Shown in pieces: positions 43,801 to 51,647 of a stretch of DNA of 64,000 bases (position 1 is the stretch's first letter; each line of letters begins with the position of its first letter). The translations under genes and the position numbers were made by a program. Source of the DNA: Actinoplanes sp. TBRC 11911 (GTDB lineage Bacteria > Actinomycetota > Actinomycetes > Mycobacteriales > Micromonosporaceae); the NCBI RefSeq assembly GCF_012933445.1, contig NZ_JABBNC010000024.1, positions 62,001 to 126,000 on the forward strand, read 5' to 3'. The notes beneath the pieces were generated by a model. It saw only the letters and a list, made by a program, of their open reading frames with translations, was not told the DNA's origin and did not search any database.

Positions 43801-44831
43801 GCGGCCTCCTTGTACGTGTCCGAGCAGCCCCGGGCCTCGGCCCGGGGGAGCCGGCCGAGCACCGAGAAGCGCTTGCCGGGCCAGTCGCCGTCGTCGATGC
43901 CGTGCACCACGCCGAGGTCCTCGGTGAGCAGCACGTGCCCCGGGTACGAGGTGGGCAGCGTGCTCACCACCTCGATCAGGCCGGGTTTGCCGGGCGGTAG
44001 CTCTTCCCACGTCTCCGGGTCGCGGATCACCACGTCGGCGAAGTCCGGGCAGTAGAGCGAACCGCCGGACGGTCCCTCCAGGAAGATCGTGCCGATCTGC
44101 TCGACCATGCCGTAGAAGTTGTGCGTGCGGGTCAGGCCCACGCCGGCCAGCCTGGTCCGGAACTCGTCCGGCGACACGGCCTGGTCGATCAGCTTCTTCC
44201 AGCCGCCGGAGTGGATCAGGATGCCGTTGCTGAGATCGAGCCCCTGGGCCAGCGCCACCTCGTAGAGGTGCAGCCACACCATGTAGGTGAACCCGAAGAT
44301 CAGGAACGGCTCGCCGCCGTGCTTGGCGAGGAACTCCCGGATCGCGTCGACGTCGACGTGCCCCTCGCCGTCCAGCGCCCACACGTGGTCGCGGCCGAAG
44401 GTGGCCATGCCGAGCACGCCGGCGCCGCGCGCGCTGAACGAGCGGCGGTCCTTGAGCATCGCCTTGGTGTCGACCAGCAGCATCGGCAGCCGCTTGGGCC
44501 CGAGCACCGACTGCACGGTGGCGCCGAGCTGCTTGGTCTGCGTCGCGGCGGCCGCCTTGTCGAGGTAGATCTTGCTGACCTCGCCGGTGGTGCCGCTGGA
44601 CGTCAGCACCTTGAAGACCTCGTCGTCCGGGATGCTCTTGAGCTCGAGGTTCTTGAACAGGCGGACCGGCAGCCAGGGCAGGCCGGCCACCGAGGTGGCC
44701 GGTTCGTAGCCGGAGGCGGCCAGGATGCGGTCGTACGGCTCGCAGTGCTCACGATGGTGCTCGACCAGCGCGGAGAGCTCCTTGAGCAGAGCCTCCTCCT
44801 TCGCCGCCTGCGGAAGGGTGAAGACACTCAC
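43797..44831 (-). CDS. LuxE-like acyl-protein synthetase
   Basis: A 344-residue member of the LuxE/PaaK adenylate-forming superfamily. The ATP-binding loop is SSGTTG at residues 78-83, and later conserved parts are GFTYMVWLHLYEVA, HSGGWKKL, THNFYGMVEQIGTIFLEG and SVLGRLPRAE. A cysteine, Cys336, lies nine residues from the end, as does the acyl-accepting C-terminal cysteine of classical LuxE. It should activate a carboxylate as acyl-AMP and hand the acyl group to LuxC. It overlaps its neighbours by ATGA at both ends. Confidence 0.88.
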   Translation of the reverse strand: MSVFTLPQAAKEEALLKELSALVEHHREHCEPYDRILAASGYEPATSVAGLPWLPVRLFKNLELKSIPDDEVFKVLTSSGTTGEVSKIYLDKAAAATQTKQLGATVQSVLGPKRLPMLLVDTKAMLKDRRSFSARGAGVLGMATFGRDHVWALDGEGHVDVDAIREFLAKHGGEPFLIFGFTYMVWLHLYEVALAQGLDLSNGILIHSGGWKKLIDQAVSPDEFRTRLAGVGLTRTHNFYGMVEQIGTIFLEGPSGGSLYCPDFADVVIRDPETWEELPPGKPGLIEVVSTLPTSYPGHVLLTEDLGVVHGIDDGDWPGKRFSVLGRLPRAEARGCSDTYKEAA

Positions 44832-46048
44832 AGCGACGCCTCCAGGGCGCGGTAGTCGATCTTGCCGTTGGGCAGCAGCGGCAGTGCGTCCACACTACGC
44901 ACCGAAACCCCGCTGAAATGCGTGCCGAGCCATTCGGCGATCTTGGTGCGGAGGTCGCGGACCTCGTCGTCCGACGCGCCCTCGGCGAAGACGTTGAGCT
45001 TGTCGTCGCCGGCCACCGCGGCCACCGGGAAGTTCTTCTCCACGTCGTCCAGGTTGATCCGGACGCCGAAGACCTTGCCCATCCGCTTGGTGCGGCCGGT
45101 GAGGTAGAGGAAGCCCTCCTCGTCGAGCCGGCCCAGGTCGCCGGTGCGCAGCACGCCGCCCTGCTCGTCGCCCTTGGCCAGGTCGGCGGCGGTGTCCGCG
45201 TAGCCCATCATGACGTTGGGACCGCGGTAGACGACCTCGTCGTCCTCGATCGCGAAGGAGCCGCCCGGCAACGCCTGGCCGACCGAGCCGAGCTTCTCGT
45301 CGAGCCGTTCCGGGGGCAGCGTGGCCATCCGCGGCGCGGCCTCGGTCTGGCCGTACATGACGAACAGCCGGCCGCCCGCCGCTGCCATCCGCTCGGCGAA
45401 CTCGGTGACCCGGTCGGTGCGCAGCCGGCCGCCGGCCTGGGTGAGGTTGCGCAGCGCCGGGTACTTCGCCGGGTCGAACCGCAGCCGGCGCAGCATCTCG
45501 TACTGGTACGGGACGAAGGCCATCGACGTGACCTCGTGCTCGGTCACCGCGGTCCAGAAGTCGCGCTGCATGATGCCGGTACGCTCCAGGACGAGCGTGG
45601 CACCGCGCAGCAGATGCGAGTTCAGCACCGACATCCCGTACGAGTAGAACAGCGGGAGCGTCGTGATCGCCACGTCATCCGGGCCGATCCGCAGGACGTC
45701 GGCGATCTGCTCGGCGTTCGCCCGCACCGCGTCCGCGGCGAGGCGGACAAGCTTCGGGTTACCGGTCGAACCGCTGGTGGTCAGCAGGACCGCGAGGTCG
45801 GGGTGCACCGACGTGGTGGTGAAACGCTCGATCAAGGCCGAGTGGTCGGCGTCCGGGTCGAGGAGCACGACGGGCCGGCCCAGCCGCAGCGCCGCCAGGT
45901 ACCGCGCGATCGCGCCGACGGTGGTCTCGAAGGGCAGGAAGACGACGCCGGCGGGCAACGATGCCGCGGCCGCCTCGATCATTTCCTCGGTCAGCGTCTC
46001 GCCGGTCGCGGCGTCGATCACGCGCGCGCCCGGATGAAGCAGATTCAC
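44828..46048 (-). CDS. AMP-forming acyl ligase (ANL superfamily)
   Basis: A 406-residue, rather short adenylate-forming enzyme. Core motifs are the P-loop LTTSGSTGNPKL (residues 89-100), the MYGQTEAAPR A5 segment, RTGDLGRLDEEGFLYLTGR, and the C-terminal catalytic Lys in LPNGKIDY. The N-terminal about 80 residues are reduced relative to typical 500-residue family members. It probably loads an acyl or amino-acyl group onto the ACP encoded two genes upstream. ATGA overlap with the SDR gene and overlap with luxE place it in one translational unit. Confidence 0.87.
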   Translation of the reverse strand: MNLLHPGARVIDAATGETLTEEMIEAAAASLPAGVVFLPFETTVGAIARYLAALRLGRPVVLLDPDADHSALIERFTTTSVHPDLAVLLTTSGSTGNPKLVRLAADAVRANAEQIADVLRIGPDDVAITTLPLFYSYGMSVLNSHLLRGATLVLERTGIMQRDFWTAVTEHEVTSMAFVPYQYEMLRRLRFDPAKYPALRNLTQAGGRLRTDRVTEFAERMAAAGGRLFVMYGQTEAAPRMATLPPERLDEKLGSVGQALPGGSFAIEDDEVVYRGPNVMMGYADTAADLAKGDEQGGVLRTGDLGRLDEEGFLYLTGRTKRMGKVFGVRINLDDVEKNFPVAAVAGDDKLNVFAEGASDDEVRDLRTKIAEWLGTHFSGVSVRSVDALPLLPNGKIDYRALEASL

Positions 46049-46782
46049 AGCGAAATGCCCCCATCGACCCCGAGCACCTGGCCGGTCACGAACCGGGCCT
46101 GCTCGGAGAGGAGAAACACGATCACGTCGGCCACCTCGTCGGCGTCGCCCAGACGGCGCAGCGGGGTCGCGGCGATGCGCTCGGCCCGGCCCTTCTCGTC
46201 GAGCGTGTCGAGCATGTCGGTGGTGTGGAAGCCGGGCGCCACCGCGTTCACCCGGATGCCCTGCGGCCCGAGCTCCTTGGCGGCCGACTTGGCCAGGGCC
46301 GTCACGGCGCCCTTGGACGCCGCGTAGATCGACTGCCCGGCCAGGCCGTAGGTCGCGGTCACCGACGACAACAGGACCACCGCCGGCGTACGCCCCCGGG
46401 CCAGCAGCCGAACCGCACCACGCAGCGTGTACGCCGCACCGGCCGCGTTCACCGCGAACAGGCGCGCGATGCTCGCGTCGTCGGTCATCCCGAGCAGCCC
46501 GGCGCTGTGTGTCCCGGCGTTGACCACCAGGGCGTCCAGCCGCTTGAAGTTCTCGAACGCGAGCCGCATCAGGTTCTTGCTGGTCTCCGGCTCGGCGATG
46601 TCGCCGGCGCCGGTCACCACGGTCACCCCGAACTTGTCGGCGAGCTCGGTGGCGACGCTCGCAACGCCGTCCGCGCTGTGGCCGTGCAGCACCAGGTCGT
46701 GACCCCGCTCGGCGAGACGCGTGGCGGTGGCCCGGCCGATCCCCCGGGAGGCGCCTGTGACCAGGGCCACCCGGTCAGCCAT
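46045..46782 (-). CDS. FabG-like SDR (3-oxoacyl-ACP reductase type)
   Basis: A 245-residue short-chain dehydrogenase of the FabG type: VTGASRGIGRATATRL cofactor site, LVVNAGTHSAG, catalytic Ser in VLLSSVTATYG, YAASKGAV with Tyr and Lys, and the C-terminal FVTGQVLGVDGGISL. Unlike the SDR at 28-29 kb it resembles acyl-chain reductases. Together with the ACP it suggests reduction of a 3-oxoacyl-ACP to a 3-hydroxyacyl-ACP. It overlaps the ACP gene by 8 bp and the ligase by 4 bp. Confidence 0.88.
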   Translation of the reverse strand: MADRVALVTGASRGIGRATATRLAERGHDLVLHGHSADGVASVATELADKFGVTVVTGAGDIAEPETSKNLMRLAFENFKRLDALVVNAGTHSAGLLGMTDDASIARLFAVNAAGAAYTLRGAVRLLARGRTPAVVLLSSVTATYGLAGQSIYAASKGAVTALAKSAAKELGPQGIRVNAVAPGFHTTDMLDTLDEKGRAERIAATPLRRLGDADEVADVIVFLLSEQARFVTGQVLGVDGGISL

Positions 46783-47020
46783 CGATGGTCACCCCGTACT
46801 TGCCGAGAATCCGCACGGCCTCGGCGAAGCTGGACATATTGATTACGTCGTCTGTGTCGATCATCACGCCGAACTCGTCCTCGATAGCGGCGATCAAGGA
46901 CATGTGAGCGAGCGAATCCCACTTCTCGTTGTCCTGGTACCGCAGGTCGTCCACGGGAGCGTCCGCCGGAAGATCCAATGCGGTGCGGAACGCATCACGC
47001 AGTCTCTGCAGTTCAGTCAC
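46775..47020 (-). CDS. Acyl carrier protein
   Basis: An 81-residue acidic carrier protein. The phosphopantetheine attachment site is Ser36 in WDSLAHMSLI, followed by IEDEFGVMIDTDDVINMSSF, the usual helix II-III pattern. GTG 47020 has GGAG at good spacing; upstream in-frame residues are not ACP-like. It is the first gene of the minus-strand acyl operon and is divergent from pseB. A dedicated ACP in a sugar cluster usually carries an acyl group destined for an amino sugar or lipid. Confidence 0.9.
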   Translation of the reverse strand: MTELQRLRDAFRTALDLPADAPVDDLRYQDNEKWDSLAHMSLIAAIEDEFGVMIDTDDVINMSSFAEAVRILGKYGVTIDG

Positions 47021-47209
47021 GGGACAGCTCCAAAGGGGTGGTGGACAGAGGACTCCAAAGATCATCGAGACCTCGGACGTCGCGGCTAATGTTAGCTGAA
47101 CCGCAGGTTAATGCCGGTTGCCGTTTTGTGTTGGCTCTCGAAGCGCCAGGTGAGCTTGTTATCGTCTCGGCTCGAACTGCCTTCTGCCCACCCCCCGGGA
47201 GAACATCAA
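47021..47209. promoter_or_regulatory. Divergent control region between acyl operon and pseB
   Basis: About 190 bp between the ACP and pseB starts. It contains an inverted repeat GCTAA-TG-TTAGC at 47085-47096, a possible operator, and TATCGT at 47160-47165 as a possible -10 for pseB, without a clear -35. Control of both arms from one place is likely. Confidence 0.4.
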
Positions 47210-48190
47210 GTGTCTGTACTCAGCGGATCGTCGATCCTGGTCACCGGAGCGACCGGTTCCTTCGGTAAGGCCTTCCTGAACTACGCCCTCGACAACCTGG
47301 ACCCGCAGCGGATTGTCGTCTTCTCCCGGGACGAGCTGAAGCAGTACGAAGTCCGGCAGATGTTCGGCGACGACCCCCGCCTGCGCTTCTTCCTGGGCGA
47401 CATCCGCGACTCGCGGCGCCTCGAGCGGGCGATGCACCAGGTCGACTACGTGGTGCACGCGGCCGCCCTCAAGCAGGTCGACACCGCGGAATACAACCCC
47501 TCCGAATTCGTCGCCACGAATATCAACGGGTCGCAGAACGTGATCGACGCCGCGATCAACGCGGGCGTCAAGAGGGTCGTGGCCTTGTCGACCGACAAGG
47601 CGTCGAGCCCGATCAACCTGTACGGCGCCACGAAGCTCGTCGCGGACAAGCTCTTCATCGCCGGCAACCACTACGCGGCGACCCACCCGACCCGTCTCGC
47701 GGTGGTCCGCTACGGCAACGTGATGGGCAGCCGCGGCTCGGTCGTCCCGCTGTTCCGCAAGCTCGCCGCCGAGGGCAAGAGCCTGCCGATCACCGACAAG
47801 CGGATGACCCGCTTCTGGATCACGCTCCCGCAAGCGGTGAAGTTCGTGGTCGACTCGTTCGACGTGATGCAGGGCGGCGAGCTGTTCGTGCCGCGCATCC
47901 CCAGCATGCGCATCCTCGACCTGGTCGAGGCCGTCGCGCCGGACTCGGCGACCCACGAGGTGGGCGTGCGGCCGGGCGAGAAGCTGCACGAGGAGATGAT
48001 CGCCGCCGACGACAGCCGCCGCACGCTGCGCTTCCCCGACCGCTACGTGGTGCAGCCCGTGGTGGCGAGCTGGGGCTACGAGACGCCGACCGGTGGCGAG
48101 GAGGTCGCCGACGGGTTCAACTACCGCTCGGACAACAACGACCTGTGGCTGAGCGTGGAAGAGATGCGCGCGCTGCTCGGGGACAACTGA
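47210..48190 (+). CDS. pseB: UDP-GlcNAc 4,6-dehydratase (inverting), PseB
   Basis: A 326-residue extended SDR that converts UDP-GlcNAc to UDP-2-acetamido-2,6-dideoxy-L-arabino-hexos-4-ulose, the first step of pseudaminic acid synthesis. The NADP site is TGATGSFG (residues 12-19). The catalytic region is STDKASSPINLYGATK with Asp129, Lys130, Tyr138 and Lys142. The STDKA pattern is typical of FlaA1/PseB inverting dehydratases. GTG 47210 has GGGAG upstream. Its stop overlaps the pseC start (TGATG). Confidence 0.95.
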   Translation: MSVLSGSSILVTGATGSFGKAFLNYALDNLDPQRIVVFSRDELKQYEVRQMFGDDPRLRFFLGDIRDSRRLERAMHQVDYVVHAAALKQVDTAEYNPSEFVATNINGSQNVIDAAINAGVKRVVALSTDKASSPINLYGATKLVADKLFIAGNHYAATHPTRLAVVRYGNVMGSRGSVVPLFRKLAAEGKSLPITDKRMTRFWITLPQAVKFVVDSFDVMQGGELFVPRIPSMRILDLVEAVAPDSATHEVGVRPGEKLHEEMIAADDSRRTLRFPDRYVVQPVVASWGYETPTGGEEVADGFNYRSDNNDLWLSVEEMRALLGDN

Positions 48191-49314
48191 TGCTGCCCTA
48201 CGGACGGCAGTCCATCGACAACTCGGACGTCGAGGCGGTCGTCGCCGCCCTGCACAGCGACTGGCTCACCACCGGTCCCCGGGTCGCCCAGTTCGAGGCG
48301 GACATCGAGGCGGTCGCGGGCGCTCCGGCGGTCACCGTGACCAACGGCTCGACGGCGCTGCACACCGCGTACGCGGCGGCCGGGGTCAAGGCCGGCGACG
48401 AGGTGGTCACCACCCCGATGACCTTCGTGGCCACCGCCTCGACGGCCACCATGCTGGGCGCCACCGTGGTTTTCGCCGACATCGAGGACGAAACGGCCAA
48501 CCTGGACCCGGCCGCGGTCGAGGCGGTCGCCGGTCCGCGGACGAAGGCGATCGCGGCCGTCGACTACGCCGGGCACCCGGCCGAGTACGACGCGCTCCGC
48601 AAGATCTCCGAGCGGGTCGGCGCGGTGCTCCTGGGCGACGCCGCGCACGCGATCGGCTCGACGTACCACGGCCGGCCCGTCGGCACGCTCGCCGACCTCA
48701 CCACCTTCTCGTTCTTCCCGACGAAGAACCTGACCACGGCCGAGGGCGGTGCGGTCGCGTCGATGCGGCCGGAGCTGCTCGAGCGGGCGCGTACGTTCCG
48801 CGGGGTCGGCATGGTGCGCGACCCGGGCCGGATGCGGCACCAGGACGAGGGCGGCTGGTTCTACGAGGTGCCCGAGTTCGGCCAGAACTACCGCCTGCCC
48901 GACCTGCTCTGCGCGCTCGGCAGCTCGCAGCTGCTGCGGCTGCCCGAGTTCAAGGCGCGCCGCCAGGCCCTGACCGCGCGGTACGACGAGCTGCTGGCCG
49001 ACGTGCCGGGGCTGCGGCTGCCGATCCAGCGCGAGGGCGTGGACCCGATGCGCCACCTCTACCCGATCCGGGTGCTCGACGGGCGGCGGCGCGAGGTGTA
49101 CGACCGGCTACGCGCGGCCGGCATCGGCGTGCAGGTCAATTACATCCCGGTGTACTGGCACCCGGCGTACGAGGACCTCGGATACCGTCGCGGTATGTGT
49201 CCGGTCGCGGAGGCGTTCTACGCTGAAGAGCTGTCATTGCCGCTCTTCGCCGACCTCTCCCACGCCGACCAGGATCGTGTCGTGGAGGAGCTGCGCAAAA
49301 TCCTCGGGAGCTAG
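48190..49314 (+). CDS. pseC: UDP-sugar C4 aminotransferase, PseC
   Basis: A 374-residue DegT/DnrJ/EryC1/StrS-family PLP aminotransferase. The N-terminus LPYGRQSIDNSDVEAVVAALHSDWLTTGP is the PseC signature, and the Schiff-base lysine is Lys179 in FFPTKNLTTAEGG. GDAAHAIGS binds the cofactor. It aminates the PseB product to give the 4-amino-L-altrose sugar, the PseH substrate. Translational coupling to pseB (TGATG) and a 3-nt gap to the next gene indicate one operon through pseG. Confidence 0.94.
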   Translation: MLPYGRQSIDNSDVEAVVAALHSDWLTTGPRVAQFEADIEAVAGAPAVTVTNGSTALHTAYAAAGVKAGDEVVTTPMTFVATASTATMLGATVVFADIEDETANLDPAAVEAVAGPRTKAIAAVDYAGHPAEYDALRKISERVGAVLLGDAAHAIGSTYHGRPVGTLADLTTFSFFPTKNLTTAEGGAVASMRPELLERARTFRGVGMVRDPGRMRHQDEGGWFYEVPEFGQNYRLPDLLCALGSSQLLRLPEFKARRQALTARYDELLADVPGLRLPIQREGVDPMRHLYPIRVLDGRRREVYDRLRAAGIGVQVNYIPVYWHPAYEDLGYRRGMCPVAEAFYAEELSLPLFADLSHADQDRVVEELRKILGS

Positions 49315-49317
49315 CGG

Positions 49318-50142
49318 GTGCACCACGCCAACCACTTCTACGGCCACGCCCACATCATGGCCGAGTATTGCGGACTCGACCCGGCCGATCCGCCGCGGAT
49401 CGACGGGTACCTGCAACACGGCTGGAACGTGGTGGACGGTCTCGGCATCGGTACGCCGTACGTCCCGGGCCGTCCGATCTTCGTGTGGTCCGAGCAGACC
49501 CGGCGCCGCGCCTGGTCGATGGGCCGCCGGCAGGCGACCGTCATCGGGGCGCCCTTCCTCTACCTGTTGCGGTTCGCCGAGCCGGAGCCCGCGAAGGCGG
49601 TGCGCGAGGGCACCATCTGGTATCCGTTCCACGGCTGGGAGGGCCAGCAGGTCCAGGGCGACCACCAGCGGCTGATCGACGAGATCCGGGAGACCGAGCC
49701 GGGCCCGCTGACCATCTGCCTGTACTGGAACGAGTTCCGCAACGACCGGGTCCGGGCGTGGTACGAGCAGGCCGGACGCGTCATCTCGCACGGCTACCGT
49801 GGGTATCAGTGGCGCGACACAGACGCCAAGTTTCTCCACAAACAGCTCGCTGAGCTGCGCAAACACAAGCGGGTGGCGTCCAATCGGCTGAGCAGCGCCA
49901 TCTTCCACGGCGTTGCGGCGGGGTGTGAGCCCGCGGTCTACGGTGACCCGATGTATTTGGACAAGGAGCACGTTCCGACGGCCGAGCGCATCCGGCGGAA
50001 CTGGCCGGAGCTGCATGGCAAACACCTCGACCAGCAGGCCGCGTACGCTTCGGCGATGTCCGAGCTGGGCGCCGACTACGTAGCGTCGCCCGCCGAGGCC
50101 CGGGTCATGCTCGGCTGGGCCGCGCCGGGAGGCTCCGCGTGA
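49318..50142 (+). CDS. Putative glycosyltransferase of an unclassified family, copy 2
   Basis: A 274-residue paralogue of the 29961-30821 product. Shared blocks include MHHANHFYGHAHI, GYLQHGWNVVDGL, FVWSEQTRRRAWSMGRR, YPFHGWEGQQVQGDHQRLIDEI, CLYWNEFR, ISHGYRGYQWRD, RKHKRVASNRLSSAIFHG and VYGDPM. The SS after NRL and the QHG/SHG histidines are reminiscent of inverting CMP-sugar transferases, which would suit transfer of CMP-pseudaminic acid; this is inference. It lies between pseC and the methyltransferase-like partner, which it overlaps by GTGA. Confidence 0.62.
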   Translation: MHHANHFYGHAHIMAEYCGLDPADPPRIDGYLQHGWNVVDGLGIGTPYVPGRPIFVWSEQTRRRAWSMGRRQATVIGAPFLYLLRFAEPEPAKAVREGTIWYPFHGWEGQQVQGDHQRLIDEIRETEPGPLTICLYWNEFRNDRVRAWYEQAGRVISHGYRGYQWRDTDAKFLHKQLAELRKHKRVASNRLSSAIFHGVAAGCEPAVYGDPMYLDKEHVPTAERIRRNWPELHGKHLDQQAAYASAMSELGADYVASPAEARVMLGWAAPGGSA

Positions 50143-51647
50143 TCCAGATGATCGGCGGGGAGATGCCGGACTGGGTCGAGGATCGGCTCCCGGTCGGTGG
50201 CGCCCTGTTCGAGTACATTGCCGGGCTGGTCCCGGCCGGCGCGCGCGTGCTCGTGGCCGGCCCGCACGACGACGGCCTCATCGACGCCCTGGCCGCGCGC
50301 ACCCGGCTGACCGTGCTGGTGCGCTCCCAGCCGCGGGCGATCGAGCTGGACACCCGCGGGCTGTCCGTCCTGTGCGGCACCCTCGCCAAGGTCACCGACA
50401 CCGACCGGTACGACATCGTGGTCGCGCTCGACGGCGTGCGCCGGCTCTGCTCGGTCGAGGGACCGCAGCTCGACTGGGTGGAAAGCCTTCAGTCGCTGCA
50501 CAAGACGCTGCGACCGGGCGGCACGCTGCTGCTCGCGGTGGAGAACGAGCTGGGCGCCCACCGGCTGGTCGACCCGTCCAGCGCCACCGCCGCGCAGGGC
50601 GACGGCGACTGGTTGCCGCTCGGCGAGTTCGACACCAAACCGGGCAACCCGACCCGGCTGGCCGAGCGGCTCGTGACCGAGGGCCTGGCGGTCGACTGGC
50701 TCGGCACGCTCTGGCCGTTCCCGGCGGCGCCGACGTTGATCGCCACCCCGAGCGCGCTGCGCAACGGCCCGGTCGACGCCTTGGCAGCGGCGACCGCGGG
50801 TGCGGTCGGCCGGGCGTACGCGAACCGCGAAGTGCTCAGTGATCCGCGCCGGCTCGCCGCCGCGGCCGTGCGCGGGGGTCTCGGCGCGGAACTGGCGGCC
50901 GGCTGGCTGGTCGTCGCGCACCGGGCGCCACGGCCGATGGCCACGCTGAACCTGCCCGCGGTGCTGTTCGGCGACGGTCCCGTGGTCGAGCTGGCCGCGG
51001 ACGAGACCGGCACGTGGGTGCGCCGGCTGGTCCGCGAGGATCCCGATCGCGAGACGACCGCGGCGACCGGGCCGCTGCCGGCCGGACGGCTCCTCGAGGA
51101 ACTGCTGCTCACCGCCTGCCTGCGGCACGACCTGCCATTGGTACGCCGGTTGCTCGCCGGATGGATGACCGCTTTGCCGCGCTCGGCTGCCGACAACGTG
51201 GTGGTGCACGGCGACGCGTACGCGGTGCTCGACCCGACCGTCCCGGCGCAGGGCGACGTGCTGCGCCAGTTCGCGCATACGCTGCTCGGCGGCGGGTACG
51301 CCCACCCATGGCCGGCCGCGACCGACGTGGCGACGCTTACTTCTTTACTGCACGGCGCGGCCGGGCAGCCCGGGGTCATCGCGGACATTTCGCCCGCTGA
51401 GGACGAGCCGCTCCCCGATTCGCGGCGCGAGCACGACGAGCAGCTGCGAGCACTGCGCAGGCAGGTGGCGGACGCCGCGTCACGTGCGCAATGGTTCGAA
51501 CGTGAGATCGAACGCCGGGACAGAGAACTTCGTAAACTTCGCCTGCAGACCGCCGCGTTCAGCGGCACGGTGGGTTTCCGCGCCGCCAAGATCAGCTACG
51601 GCGTAGCCCGCAAGGTCCGCAATCGCCTCCGTAAAGGACTTTCATGA
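50139..51647 (+). CDS. Methyltransferase-like protein of the glycan island, copy B
   Basis: A 502-residue relative of the 33573-35387 product. The Rossmann-like region reads ARVLVAGPHDDGLIDALAARTRL, DRYDIVVALDGVRRLCSVEG and LRPGGTLLLAVENELGAHRL. The late strand VENELG resembles methyltransferases, but motif I again has AGPH instead of a glycine-rich loop. The last about 70 residues form a coiled coil (EHDEQLRALRRQVADAASRA) and a basic amphipathic tail (AKISYGVARKVRNRLRKGL). It overlaps its neighbours (GTGA upstream, ATGA with the cytidylyltransferase downstream). The role is unknown. Confidence 0.6.
   Translation: MIQMIGGEMPDWVEDRLPVGGALFEYIAGLVPAGARVLVAGPHDDGLIDALAARTRLTVLVRSQPRAIELDTRGLSVLCGTLAKVTDTDRYDIVVALDGVRRLCSVEGPQLDWVESLQSLHKTLRPGGTLLLAVENELGAHRLVDPSSATAAQGDGDWLPLGEFDTKPGNPTRLAERLVTEGLAVDWLGTLWPFPAAPTLIATPSALRNGPVDALAAATAGAVGRAYANREVLSDPRRLAAAAVRGGLGAELAAGWLVVAHRAPRPMATLNLPAVLFGDGPVVELAADETGTWVRRLVREDPDRETTAATGPLPAGRLLEELLLTACLRHDLPLVRRLLAGWMTALPRSAADNVVVHGDAYAVLDPTVPAQGDVLRQFAHTLLGGGYAHPWPAATDVATLTSLLHGAAGQPGVIADISPAEDEPLPDSRREHDEQLRALRRQVADAASRAQWFEREIERRDRELRKLRLQTAAFSGTVGFRAAKISYGVARKVRNRLRKGLS

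Noticed and set aside
43801..44382. Longer start for the LuxC-like gene
   Set aside because: The extension lies in a shadow frame of the luxE-like gene; ATG 43800 forms an ATGA overlap and begins the homologous region.
42613..44831. Bioluminescence operon, suggested by LuxC and LuxE homologues
   Set aside because: No luxA, luxB or luxD-like gene is present, and the neighbours are ACP, FabG-like and glycan genes.
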